Program-made: the position numbers and the translations under genes
The notes under the pieces: generated by a model
Databases searched by the model: none
Told to the model about the DNA's origin: nothing
The model's input: only the letters and a program-made list of their open reading frames with translations
In this document: piece after piece, positions 33,370 to 42,071 of the stretch
How the letters are laid out: each line of letters starts with the position of its first letter
How positions within the stretch are numbered: position 1 is the first letter of the stretch
Source: Marispirochaeta sp.
Lineage (GTDB): Bacteria; Spirochaetota; Spirochaetia; JC444; Marispirochaetaceae
Assembly: GCF_963668165.1 (NCBI RefSeq)
Contig: NZ_OY764212.1
Span: forward strand, 1,116,001 to 1,180,000
DNA length: 64,000 bases
Direction of reading: 5' to 3'

Positions 33370-33738
33370 TCAGTTGCGAATCTTCAGCTCCGTTTTTTCG
33401 GGGTGCTTTTTCAGATGCAGGTAACGGTGATAAGCAGTCTGGGCGGCCTTTTTTACTATCTGCCGGACCTCAGGATTCTGCAGGACCTCGGCGAAGCGCG
33501 GGGTACTCCGAATCTCATCATTGACCCAGTAGTGGTCCTTCTCCTCAGGCCGGAAGCTTACATCATCGCCGTTCAGGCTGATATCCTCCTCCAGCAAAGT
33601 CCCAAGAAGTTCTGCGACACTGGTGGTAAAACAGCGGCGCAGGTCATCCAGCTTTTCTGAATTGGTAACGCGGTTTCTAAACTTACTGAAAAAATCTTTT
33701 TCTACTTCGTGAAGATTTTGATTAGACCTTGAACTCAT
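33370..33738 (-). CDS. Unknown 122-residue protein
   Basis: The small, charged, helical protein has no signal peptide or membrane segment. GGAGG lies upstream of the ATG at 33738. Notable segments are the C-F-T-T-S-V-A-E-L-L-G-T-L-L-E-E helix and a Lys/His-rich tail. It lies between the isomerase and Nudix genes on the same strand with its own spacing. I do not recognise the family. Confidence 0.6.
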   Translation of the reverse strand: MSSRSNQNLHEVEKDFFSKFRNRVTNSEKLDDLRRCFTTSVAELLGTLLEEDISLNGDDVSFRPEEKDHYWVNDEIRSTPRFAEVLQNPEVRQIVKKAAQTAYHRYLHLKKHPEKTELKIRN

Positions 33739-33827
33739 TCTTTGCCTCCTTGGAACGGGTCGACTATCGTGAGTTTCTTAAATGGACGCTGCAACAGGCC
33801 TCTTCTTCTAATGTACTTACTACATCC

Positions 33828-34418
33828 TCAAGAGTGAACCGGATTTTTGCCTTTCTTCCAGCGCTGGTAGTAAGCAAGAGCAATCAGCATTACCCCGTTG
33901 CTGTACACTCCGGTTCCCATCTTGTCAAAAACCTCGGACTCAGAAATGGGGGCAAACTCTACTCTTTCGTGGATATCCAGCTTCTGCTCCGCCACATGTT
34001 CAAGACCCAGGGCTACAAAGGTATGGGTGTGGTTGGTCATGAAGGCGGGATTGGGATTTACGGATCCGATACAAATGAGCTCCGCTGCGCGGCAGCCTGT
34101 CTCTTCCAGAAGCTCCCGGGCTGCAGCGTCTGCGGGGTCCTCTCCGCTGTCCGCCGCGCCGGCGGGAAACTCGACTGTCAGCTCCCCGGAGCCGTGCCGG
34201 AACTGACGAACCATCAGGAAATCCCGGGAACCATCGGGCTTCTCGATTACCGGAATTATGGTAACCCACTCCGGGGCTTCGATCAGAACAAACTCCGCTT
34301 CTTTTTCTTCTCCGTCCCGGCGCTTCGCGGCAGAAAGGGTAAAGATCGGAGTCTTCGCCACAACCCGGCGCTCGAGTTCTTTCCAATGGTGGTGCGAGTC
34401 AGGCTGTTTCCATCTCAC
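33828..34418 (-). CDS. Nudix hydrolase, ADP-ribose pyrophosphatase-like
   Basis: The 196-residue protein has a complete Nudix box near 102-124: G-A-A-D-S-G-E, seven residues, R-E-L-L-E-E-T-G. The preceding P-A-G and the M-V-R-Q-F-R-H-G strand are typical of ADP-ribose/ADP-sugar pyrophosphatases. It overlaps the upstream oxidoreductase gene by ATGA. Confidence 0.88.
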   Translation of the reverse strand: MRWKQPDSHHHWKELERRVVAKTPIFTLSAAKRRDGEEKEAEFVLIEAPEWVTIIPVIEKPDGSRDFLMVRQFRHGSGELTVEFPAGAADSGEDPADAAARELLEETGCRAAELICIGSVNPNPAFMTNHTHTFVALGLEHVAEQKLDIHERVEFAPISESEVFDKMGTGVYSNGVMLIALAYYQRWKKGKNPVHS

Positions 34419-35026
34419 GATGCAGCACCATCCGTATCGTTTCCGGTATCCAGCAGCCTTGTCAGGGTCTCAGCACAGGCCGCGAGGAACTCCGTACGCT
34501 TTGAGTAATCCGTACTCCGGGTTTCCGGCAGGACCAGAACCTCCGCAGGTCCGAAACCGCAGTAATGAAAGACCCTCTTTTGCCACATGTCAGCCGCCGG
34601 TACCGGTTCAGTGGCGTCCGCGTCGGAGCTGATTACCGTTATGGCCTTTTTTCCTTTGAGTAATGGCATCCGCCTGATCCTGCCGCTGAAATCCTCCTCA
34701 AAGCTGAAAGCAAAACCCGGCTGCAGGACCCGGTCCAGCCAGCCTTTTACTATTCCCGGAGGAGCTCCCCACCAGTCGGGATGGACCCAGGCAACCAGTT
34801 CGGCATTTTGTATCAACTGCTGGTGTTTCTGCACAGCAGTATCAAAGCTGAATCGCCGGGCAGCCTCTTCCGAGGTCAGCACGGGATCGAACCCCTCGGC
34901 GTAGAGGTTCAGAATTTCAGCGCCTGCTCCAGCACCTTCAGCTGCTTCGCGAAGGGCTTCTGCCGCAGCACCACAGAAAGATGATGAATCGGGGTGTCCG
35001 AGAATAATAAGAACAGCTTTATTCAT
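34415..35026 (-). CDS. Flavodoxin-fold NAD(P)H dehydrogenase (quinone), MdaB/NQO-like
   Basis: The 203-residue protein has the N-terminal L-I-I-L-G-H-P-D-S-S-S-F flavin-phosphate loop and H-P-D-W-W-G-A-P-P near 80, as in NQO/KefF-type FMN or FAD oxidoreductases. It is co-transcribed with the Nudix hydrolase and diverges from the SUF operon. Confidence 0.85.
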   Translation of the reverse strand: MNKAVLIILGHPDSSSFCGAAAEALREAAEGAGAGAEILNLYAEGFDPVLTSEEAARRFSFDTAVQKHQQLIQNAELVAWVHPDWWGAPPGIVKGWLDRVLQPGFAFSFEEDFSGRIRRMPLLKGKKAITVISSDADATEPVPAADMWQKRVFHYCGFGPAEVLVLPETRSTDYSKRTEFLAACAETLTRLLDTGNDTDGAAS

Positions 35027-35101
35027 ACATAAAGCCTACCCCCGCGAGGTTTTTTGTTCAAGGTCAATCAATCCCGGCTTTTATGAACACGTACTTTTCG
35101 T

Positions 35102-35130
35102 TTGACAGTTTACGCATCTATCACTATCTT
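35102..35130 (+). promoter_or_regulatory. SUF operon promoter
   Basis: TTGACA at 35102-35107 and TATCTT at 35125-35130 are separated by exactly 17 bases. This is the best sigma-70-like promoter near the first SUF gene and places the transcription start inside the inverted repeat that follows. Confidence 0.7.
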
Positions 35131-35134
35131 ATTG

Positions 35135-35158
35135 TACAAATAACTGACTTTATTTGTA
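35135..35158 (+). promoter_or_regulatory. Palindromic operator at the SUF transcription start
   Basis: TACAAATAA-CTGACT-TTATTTGTA is a perfect 9-bp inverted repeat directly after the -10 box. A repressor bound here would block transcription. It does not match the usual Fur 19-mer; the regulator is not encoded nearby. Confidence 0.65.
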
Positions 35159-35171
35159 AGGTATTATTGGA

Positions 35172-35484
35172 ATGATTCATGAGAGCACAGTACTCGACGC
35201 CCTGACAGACGTTATTGACCCTGAACTGGGAATCAACATTGTAGATCTTGGGCTGATATACGGCATCGAAATCGACGAAGGAGGGCGAAAACAAGGGGAT
35301 ATCCATTCAGTTTACCCTGACCTATCCCGGCTGCCCTGTGGCGGACCTTATCCAGAGCGAGATTGTCCGCGTAGTCGGCGAAGCAACAGGACTTCCAACA
35401 GGTGCAACAGTTGTCTGGAACCCTCCCTGGGATATGGAGCGTATGAGCGAAGCTGCCCGGCTCGAACTGGGTTATCCGATATAA
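35172..35484 (+). pseudogene. SufT-like (MIP18/DUF59) protein, single-base frameshift
   Basis: The frame from ATG 35172 matches the DUF59 N-terminus (V-I-D-P-E-L-G-I-N-I-V-D-L-G-L-I-Y). It shifts at the GGGG run near 35297; the next frame completes the family with Y-P-G-C-P, V-W-N-P-P-W and ends at 35484. Removing one G restores an uninterrupted 103-residue protein. Such proteins assist Fe-S cluster assembly and commonly lead SUF operons. An error in the sequence is as likely as real decay. Confidence 0.75.
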
Positions 35485-35513
35485 CCTTTGTGAACACTAT
35501 ACAAGGAGACTGT

Positions 35514-36276
35514 ATGGAACTTGTAATCCGCGATTTACACGCGTCAATAGAAGACCAGCCCATCCTCAGGGGCATTGATCTGACTGTAAAAAACCGGTGA
35601 AACCCACGCCTTGATGGGTCCCAACGGATCAGGCAAGAGTACGCTGGCAAATGTGCTGATGGGGCATCCCAAGTACGAGGTAACCAGCGGATCGGTCAAG
35701 CTTGACGGCCGTGAACTCCTGGAAATGGAGCCGGACCAGCGTTCCCTGGCGGGGCTCTTTCTGGCTTTTCAATATCCCGTGGAGGTTCCCGGGCTGACTG
35801 TGGGAAAATACCTGAAACGGGCTGCAGAACTGCGCAGCATGGAAGAAAAACTCAAGGTCTCCAGCTTTATCCGGGAACTTCGGGAAACCATGGATTTTCT
35901 GGAGATGGACCAGAACTTTATCAACCGCTATTTAAACGAAGGCTTCTCCGGGGGAGAGAAAAAGCGCATGGAGATTCTGCAGATGCTCACCCTGAAGCCG
36001 GTCTTTGCCGTGCTGGACGAGACCGACTCCGGCCTGGACATCGACGCCCTCAAGGTCGTTGCCCGGGGAGTTCGCCGCCTTTCGAGTCCCGATTTCGGCT
36101 CCCTGGTTATTACCCACTATCAGCGCATTCTGGATTATTTAAAGCCCGACTTTGTGCATGTTATGTACAACGGCAGGATTGTCGTCTCCGGTGGAGGAGA
36201 ACTGGCAACCACCCTGGAAGAACGGGGTTACGACTGGATCCGGGAGGAACACAGCGGGGAGGTATATAATGGCTGA
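35514..36276 (+). pseudogene. sufC: SufC ATPase, single-base frameshift at codon 28
   Basis: ATG 35514 has AAGGAG upstream. The first 27 codons fit SufC, then an extra C near 35594 (AAAACCGG) ends the frame at TGA. The second frame carries the remainder: Walker A G-P-N-G-S-G-K-S-T, Q-loop F-Q-Y-P-V-E-V-P-G, signature F-S-G-G-E-K-K-R and Walker B A-V-L-D-E-T-D-S-G-L-D-I-D. Deleting one base gives 253 residues, the normal SufC size. SufC powers the SufBCD scaffold and is usually essential, which favours a sequencing error. Confidence 0.85.
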
Positions 36277-37669
36277 AACTGAACATGTCGGTGTAGAGGA
36301 TTACCGTTTCGGTTTTAACTTTCCCGACGCCTCGGTCTATACCACGGGGAAAGGCCTGAACGAAGAGGTGGTACGGGAGATATCCCGCCAGAAAAGTGAA
36401 CCTGAGTGGATGCTGAACTATCGGCTCAGGGCACTGGAGGCATTCAGACGAAAGTCCATGCCCAACTGGGGTGCAGACCTTAAGGCCATCGATTTTGACA
36501 AGATTATCTACTATGCCCGGCCTACGGAAAAGCAGAGCCGCAGATGGGAGGACCTTCCCGAATCAATCCGGGAGACCTATGACCGTATCGGGATCCCCGA
36601 GGCGGAGCGCAAGTTTCTGGCAGGGGTCGGGGCACAGTACGACTCCGAGGTGGTCTACCACAACCTGAAAAAGGAGCTGGAAGCCAGGGGAGTTATCTTT
36701 TCCGACCCCGAAACAGCAGTACGGGAACATCCGGAGATTGTCCGCAAGTACTTCGGCACCGTAATCCCGTACGGGGACAACAAGTTCGCGGCACTTAACT
36801 CGGCTGTATGGTCCGGGGGCAGCTTTATCTATGTCCCCAGGGGGGTTAAAGTTGATATTCCACTGCAGGCGTACTTCCGCATCAACCTGGAAAACTTCGG
36901 CCAGTTCGAACGCACCCTGATCATCGCCGATGAAGGAAGCTTTGTACACTATATCGAAGGCTGTACCGCTCCGGTATACACTACCGACTCCCTGCACAGC
37001 GCCGTTGTGGAGATTATCGCCCTGCCCGGATCGAGGGTGCGCTATTCCACCATCCAGAACTGGTCCACCGATGTCTATAACCTGGTAACCAAACGCGCAG
37101 TTGCTCATGAAAACGCGACTGTGGAGTGGGTGGACGGCAACATCGGCTCCAAGCGCACCATGAAATACCCCTCAGTCTATCTTATGGGAGAAGGAGCCCA
37201 CGGCGAGGTCCTTTCCATCGCCTTTGCCGGCAACGGTCAGGAGCAGGATACGGGGGGAAAGATGGTCCACATGGCCTCCAACACCACGTCGACCATAACC
37301 TCCAAATCGATCAGCAAAGGCTCCGGCACAGCCAGTTACCGGGGGCTCCTGAAGGTGGCTCCGGGGCTGAACAATATCAAGTCCCGGGTTGTCTGCGATG
37401 CACTGCTTCTGAATGACGAGAGCGCCACCAACACCTATCCCTACATGGAGATCGAGTCCGACGACGTCTCTATCGAGCACGAAGCCCGGGTCAGCCGTAT
37501 AGGCGAGGACCAGCTCTTCTATCTGCAAAGCCGGGGCTTCAATGAGGAGGAGGCCTCGGGACTGATCGTCAACGGGTTTCTGGATCCCCTGGTTAAGCAG
37601 CTTCCCATGGAGTACGCGGTGGAACTGAATAAACTGATAGAGCTGGAAATGGAAGGGTCGGTAGGATGA
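36269..37669 (+). CDS. sufB: Fe-S scaffold protein SufB
   Basis: The 466-residue protein has the SufB beta-helix core with conserved segments Y-V-P-R-G-V, E-G-C-T-A-P with the cluster-related Cys, and S-Q-R-type region R-G-L-L-K-V. The C-terminal I-G-E-D-Q-L-F-Y-L-Q-S-R-G is shared with SufD. ATG 36269 lies inside the SufC gene end (8-base overlap) after GGGGAGG. It forms the SufBC2D complex that builds Fe-S clusters. Confidence 0.95.
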   Translation: MAETEHVGVEDYRFGFNFPDASVYTTGKGLNEEVVREISRQKSEPEWMLNYRLRALEAFRRKSMPNWGADLKAIDFDKIIYYARPTEKQSRRWEDLPESIRETYDRIGIPEAERKFLAGVGAQYDSEVVYHNLKKELEARGVIFSDPETAVREHPEIVRKYFGTVIPYGDNKFAALNSAVWSGGSFIYVPRGVKVDIPLQAYFRINLENFGQFERTLIIADEGSFVHYIEGCTAPVYTTDSLHSAVVEIIALPGSRVRYSTIQNWSTDVYNLVTKRAVAHENATVEWVDGNIGSKRTMKYPSVYLMGEGAHGEVLSIAFAGNGQEQDTGGKMVHMASNTTSTITSKSISKGSGTASYRGLLKVAPGLNNIKSRVVCDALLLNDESATNTYPYMEIESDDVSIEHEARVSRIGEDQLFYLQSRGFNEEEASGLIVNGFLDPLVKQLPMEYAVELNKLIELEMEGSVG

Positions 37670-38859
37670 GACACGACAGAGGAAACAGCCTTGTACAGCA
37701 GACCACATCCGTATCCGCGATCCGCAAGAAGGGTGAACAGCGTTTCAGGGAAATGAACTGGCCGGGACCGGCGGACGAACTGTGGCGCCGGACCGACATA
37801 TCCGCTATTGATTTTGAATCCTTTACCCCCGGCTCCTCATCAGTGCAATTCGGGTCTCCGGTGTCTGCGGATTTCGCACTGGAACTATACCACGACAGGA
37901 ATGGAGATACCCCGCTCTCCGAAGATGCCTCCATTAGTCTCGCATCGCGGGCCGCAGGAAGCCGGGACAGGGTTGAGGCTTTGCACTACAGCAGGATCAA
38001 CAACGGCTTTACCCTGCGCATTCCTGCGGACAGGCGGATTGAAGAGCCCCTGGTACTGCGCTTTTCCGGCGGCGGTCCCGGAACTCACGAAGCCCTCTTC
38101 GGCCACGTTCTGGTTGAGGAGGGGAGCACGGCAGAGGTCTATATTTTGCTGGAAGATTCAAAGGCCGCAGGCAGTCTGCGCACCGCAGGAATCCATTTCG
38201 AAGTCGGCCGGGGAAGTACGCTTAAAGCAGCGGTAATACAGGACCTTTCCCTGGAGTCCAGCCATTTTGCCTTCCATTCTGCCGCTGTGAACCGGGATGG
38301 AAACTTTACATTCTCCGAGATAGACCTGGGAGCAGCCTTGAGCGTAAGCGCTCCGGTTTTCAACACTCTGGGAGAGGGTTCCCAGGTGGATATTACCGGA
38401 CTCTATGCAGCAGCTGCGGGGCAGCACAAGAATATGAGGCCGGTTCAGCGGCATGCTGAACCCCACGGAAGCAGCAACAGCCTGTACAAGGGGGCCCTGC
38501 TGCCGGGAGGACGAACGATCTTTCAGGGACTGATCCGGGTAGAGCCCGGGGCCGTCAAGACTGACGCCTATCTCTCCAACAAAAACCTGCTCCTTGCCGA
38601 CGGGGCCAGGGCGGATTCCATTCCATCCCTGCAGATCCTGAACAACGACGTACGCTGTACCCACGGATCCACTACGGGTAAGCTGAATCCCGAGCAGGTG
38701 TTCTATCTTCAGAGCCGCGGGTTCAGCAGTGATGAAGCAAAGCGGATGCTTTTATGGAGTTTCTACGACGACGCTCTGGGCAAGCTTCCGGATGCGGTGG
38801 CTGACACGGTACGGGAGCGCCTTATGCGGCATCCCCTCTTTACAGGCGAAGAAACCTAG
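37666..38859 (+). CDS. sufD: Fe-S assembly protein SufD
   Basis: The 397-residue SufB paralogue has a helical N-terminus, an R-F-S-G-G beta-helix entry, H-G-S-T-T-G-K-L-N near 328 and the C-terminal F-Y-L-Q-S-R-G-F-S. It overlaps SufB by ATGA. Confidence 0.92.
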   Translation: MRHDRGNSLVQQTTSVSAIRKKGEQRFREMNWPGPADELWRRTDISAIDFESFTPGSSSVQFGSPVSADFALELYHDRNGDTPLSEDASISLASRAAGSRDRVEALHYSRINNGFTLRIPADRRIEEPLVLRFSGGGPGTHEALFGHVLVEEGSTAEVYILLEDSKAAGSLRTAGIHFEVGRGSTLKAAVIQDLSLESSHFAFHSAAVNRDGNFTFSEIDLGAALSVSAPVFNTLGEGSQVDITGLYAAAAGQHKNMRPVQRHAEPHGSSNSLYKGALLPGGRTIFQGLIRVEPGAVKTDAYLSNKNLLLADGARADSIPSLQILNNDVRCTHGSTTGKLNPEQVFYLQSRGFSSDEAKRMLLWSFYDDALGKLPDAVADTVRERLMRHPLFTGEET

Positions 38860-38861
38860 CT

Positions 38862-39176
38862 ATGCCACGATGGAAACCGGCAGTTAAGGAAGATCAGTTC
38901 CGCAACAGTACCAGGGTAGAGATAGACGGGAAGGCCTACGCCCTCTTCCGTCTTGAAGACGGCATCTACGCCCTGGACGACATCTGTTCCCACGAGTACT
39001 CCCGCCTCTCCGAGGGCGAGATCTGGGACGGCGAGGTCTACTGTCCCAAACACGGTTCCCGCTTTGACATCCGCAATGGCCAGGTACGCTCTTTCCCCGC
39101 CATGGTACCGGTAAGCAGTTACCCGGTGCGAATCGAGGAAGGAACAGTTTACATTGATGTGGAGGGCCGGAAATGA
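38862..39176 (+). CDS. Rieske-type [2Fe-2S] ferredoxin
   Basis: The 104-residue domain carries the two Rieske half-motifs C-S-H near 46 and C-P-K-H near 65 with the H-G-S-R-F-D flank, as in NirD/biphenyl-dioxygenase-ferredoxin types. It has no signal or membrane anchor. It lies 2 bases after SufD and overlaps SufS by 4 bases, an arrangement seen in several SUF operons. It may deliver electrons for persulfide reduction. Confidence 0.9.
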   Translation: MPRWKPAVKEDQFRNSTRVEIDGKAYALFRLEDGIYALDDICSHEYSRLSEGEIWDGEVYCPKHGSRFDIRNGQVRSFPAMVPVSSYPVRIEEGTVYIDVEGRK

Positions 39177-40402
39177 AGGAGCCCGTGATGGAACTGACAG
39201 AAACCGACATCCGCTATGAGTTTCCCGTTCTGCGCAGCTATCCGGATATGGTCTATCTGGACAGCGGAGCAACGACACAGAAACCCGAGTCCGTACTGCG
39301 AAGGATAGACCGCTACTATCGTCTGGAAAACGCCAACGTTCATCGAGGTATCCACGCCCTGGGCGAGGCTGCTACCGAGGCCTACGAAGGATCCCGGGAC
39401 AGGGTGTTCAAGTTTATTAATGCATCCAGACGGGAAGAAATAGTGTTTACCGGGGGAACAACCGACGCCATTAACCTGGTAGCATCAGGCTTTCGGGAGT
39501 CCCTGCTCAAACCCGGTAAAAAGATACTCCTCAGCGGCATGGAGCATCACGCGAACCTGGTCCCCTGGCAGCTGGCGGCACAGCGCAGCGGAGCTGAACT
39601 GGATTTTATTCCCGTTTCCGATGACGGGTCCCTGGAGCTGGAAGACCTTGAAGCCAGGCTGAACAACAAGGTCGCCATTGTTGCCCTGACACAGGTATCC
39701 AACGTACTTGGGACGGTGAATCCAATCGACCGGATAATAGATACGGCCCACTCGATGGGTATCCCGGTTCTGATTGACGCCGCCCAGAGCATCTCCCGTA
39801 TTCCTGTTGACGTACAGCAGCTCAAGGCCGATTTTCTTGTCTTCTCCGGCCATAAGGTCTACGGCCCCACCGGTACCGGTGTGCTTTACGGCAGAGAGGA
39901 ATGGCTCGACCGCCTCCCCCCGTACCGGGGCGGCGGGGATATGATCGATACGGTGGATCTGCATACATCGACCTGGAACACCCTGCCCTACAAGTTTGAA
40001 GCCGGGACGCCTAATATTTCCGGGGCGGCGGGGCTGGGAGCAGCCCTTGAATGGCTTGATCGCCGTGATGTACGGCGGGTCGGTGAACATGAAGAACTGC
40101 TCACCGAAATACTGCGATCCCGCCTGGAGGAACTTTCCTGGATAAAAATGCTCCCCGCCCCGGAAGGAGCACGAACCGGACTCGTCTCATTTACGATAGA
40201 CGGGATTCACCACTACGACGCGGCTCAAGTCCTGGATAAAAAGGGCTTCGCCCTGCGGTCCGGTCATCACTGCGCCCAGCCCCTGCATCGTCGTTTTGGC
40301 CTGGAGGGCTCTTTACGGGCGAGCTTCGGCGCGTATAACCGGGAATCGGAGATCGACAGGCTGCTGGATGCGCTGCACGATACCCGCAGGTTTCTGTCCT
40401 GA
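39173..40402 (+). CDS. sufS: Cysteine desulfurase SufS
   Basis: The 409-residue group II cysteine desulfurase has the PLP Lys in F-S-G-H-K-V-Y-G-P-T-G near 222 and the catalytic Cys in R-S-G-H-H-C-A-Q-P near 366. It releases sulfur from cysteine for cluster assembly. No SufE or SufU sulfur acceptor lies in the operon, so one must be encoded elsewhere. Confidence 0.95.
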   Translation: MKEPVMELTETDIRYEFPVLRSYPDMVYLDSGATTQKPESVLRRIDRYYRLENANVHRGIHALGEAATEAYEGSRDRVFKFINASRREEIVFTGGTTDAINLVASGFRESLLKPGKKILLSGMEHHANLVPWQLAAQRSGAELDFIPVSDDGSLELEDLEARLNNKVAIVALTQVSNVLGTVNPIDRIIDTAHSMGIPVLIDAAQSISRIPVDVQQLKADFLVFSGHKVYGPTGTGVLYGREEWLDRLPPYRGGGDMIDTVDLHTSTWNTLPYKFEAGTPNISGAAGLGAALEWLDRRDVRRVGEHEELLTEILRSRLEELSWIKMLPAPEGARTGLVSFTIDGIHHYDAAQVLDKKGFALRSGHHCAQPLHRRFGLEGSLRASFGAYNRESEIDRLLDALHDTRRFLS

Positions 40403-40417
40403 CTACTCCCGCCCGGC

Positions 40418-41233
40418 TCAGGTCTGCTGCAGAAACAGCTTTGCAAAGGACATTATGGCGAGTTGATCAGACATCGCCGCCTGCCGGGCCTCTTCTCCCC
40501 TGAGCAGAGGAACAACATGATGAAACAGAGGATACGACTCAACCCCGCGAACCGTTTTTGAAAGGGCATAGAGAGCATCGGCACTTTCAATGGACCACTT
40601 CATGATAGAATCCGAACGGTTTTTGAGAACCAGCCGGTTCCCCATCTCAAGACCCCTGGCAGAGCAGTATTCCAGAATCATTTCAGCCTGACCGAAGCGG
40701 CGGACAATGATCTCCAGTAACTGCGTAACTTCATCAGCATTGAAATAGTAAAGAAGCCCGACAGCCATGACCACAGGCCGGCCCTTGATTTCAATCTTTC
40801 GATAGGTGCTTTCATCAAGGACAGAACCCGGCACAAGCCTGTATCGATCGGATTCCTTAAAAAGCCGCTTCTTTAAAGCTATTACCCCTGGAAGATCGAT
40901 ATCATACCAGCGGACCGAATCCGATGCGAAGCCATCGAAGGCCGTGTCCAGTCCGCAGCCAAGATTGAGCACCGTTAAAACGCCACCTTTTTCCGTGATA
41001 CCTCTCATTTCCCGATCCACATTGAGGGCCCTCGCCACCCAGGCCAGGCGGCTCATATTAAGCTGCTCCGAAGAAACCCTCGAGAAGTCGATCCCCAGAG
41101 ATTCAACTATCCGAACACATGCACTGTCATGCAGCAGACCGTGTTCCTTGATACTCTCCGAGTAACGTCCCCAAAGCGGAAGCAGCATGGTTTTTTCCAC
41201 TCCTCTCAGTGCAGAAGCTGCATCTTCTGTCAT
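40418..41233 (-). CDS. SAM-dependent methyltransferase of the leucine carboxyl methyltransferase family
   Basis: The 271-residue protein has motif I L-N-L-G-C-G-L-D-T near 88 and the acidic Y-D-I-D-L-P-G-V near 108, characteristic of the LCMT/PPM family. In bacteria many members act on polyketide-like or antibiotic small molecules. It overlaps the TetR gene by ATGA, so its expression is probably controlled by that repressor. Confidence 0.85.
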   Translation of the reverse strand: MTEDAASALRGVEKTMLLPLWGRYSESIKEHGLLHDSACVRIVESLGIDFSRVSSEQLNMSRLAWVARALNVDREMRGITEKGGVLTVLNLGCGLDTAFDGFASDSVRWYDIDLPGVIALKKRLFKESDRYRLVPGSVLDESTYRKIEIKGRPVVMAVGLLYYFNADEVTQLLEIIVRRFGQAEMILEYCSARGLEMGNRLVLKNRSDSIMKWSIESADALYALSKTVRGVESYPLFHHVVPLLRGEEARQAAMSDQLAIMSFAKLFLQQT

Positions 41234-41865
41234 GATTCCTCCCCGGCATTTTCCATCGAAGCGGCACGCCAGATGAAATGTACATGATGTCTGAGGGCAT
41301 CGCGAATCCGCCCGGAATCGAAATGTCTGTTTTCTTTCTGAAGACTTCGTTCATAAAAGTTCGCCGCCACGGGGGCCAGCAGTTCCGCAGTGAGAAAATC
41401 TGTGGAACAATCAAAACGCCATCCAAGCATCCGGATCCGCTCCAACACCGAACTTACCAGCTTCCGCGGACGGAAAAAAAACTCATCATACAGAAATTCA
41501 CGAACTCCTTCGTGAAAATACTGGCCCCTGGTTACAATCCGTATACTGTCAATAAATTTTTCATTCTGAAGCAGATCAACAGGAGCAAGCATCAGGTCTG
41601 AAAGAACAGCCTCGGGACCGTTCCGGATCAGAATTTCATTGAGATTCTCAGGAACATCATTCATGCCCAGGGCTCTGAGTTCCTGTCTGAACCTCAGCAC
41701 TACTTCATCCAGAATAGCGGCTTTTTCCGGGAAATGATTATAGATGGAACTGGCTCTGATGGGTATCTTCGATGCAATGTCCCGTAATGAGACATTTCTA
41801 TAACCGTGTGCGGAGAACAGTGAACAGGCTGTCCGGTAAATCTTTTCACGGTTAGACATTCCCAT
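41230..41865 (-). CDS. TetR-family regulator
   Basis: The 211-residue protein has a helix-turn-helix at residues about 28-47 (S-L-R-D-I-A-S-K-I-P-I-R-A-S-S-I-Y-N-H-F) and an effector domain of the usual length. ATG 41865 has GGGGAGG 7 bases upstream; an ATG 8 codons earlier lacks a site. A perfect palindrome in its own promoter suggests autoregulation. Confidence 0.87.
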   Translation of the reverse strand: MGMSNREKIYRTACSLFSAHGYRNVSLRDIASKIPIRASSIYNHFPEKAAILDEVVLRFRQELRALGMNDVPENLNEILIRNGPEAVLSDLMLAPVDLLQNEKFIDSIRIVTRGQYFHEGVREFLYDEFFFRPRKLVSSVLERIRMLGWRFDCSTDFLTAELLAPVAANFYERSLQKENRHFDSGRIRDALRHHVHFIWRAASMENAGEES

Positions 41866-41893
41866 TACAGATATCCTCCCCCTGATCAATCAG

Positions 41894-41939
41894 ACTAGCA
41901 TCGCTAGTTAAGTGTATTCCCATGATCCGCAATAGTCAA
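41894..41939 (-). promoter_or_regulatory. Promoter and palindromic operator of the TetR-methyltransferase operon
   Basis: On the minus strand TTGACT (41939-41934) and TACACT (41916-41911) are 17 bases apart. The perfect palindrome ACTAGC-ATC-GCTAGT (41894-41908) follows at the expected transcription start, where a TetR repressor would block initiation. Confidence 0.65.
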
Positions 41940-42071
41940 ATCTTTTTATGTTCGGTATAAACAGCGGGGATAGAAGCACTTTGCTCCATGAAGGGGGAAG
42001 TCTTTTCTTGCATGACGTACAGCAATGCCGTACACTCATCATAGAGCATTACGTTTCAGGAGGCGACACCA

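Noticed and set aside
35172..35610. Programmed frameshifting in sufC or the SufT-like gene
   Set aside because: No slippery heptamer with a downstream pseudoknot or stop context is evident, and the same type of +1 shift occurs in unrelated genes.
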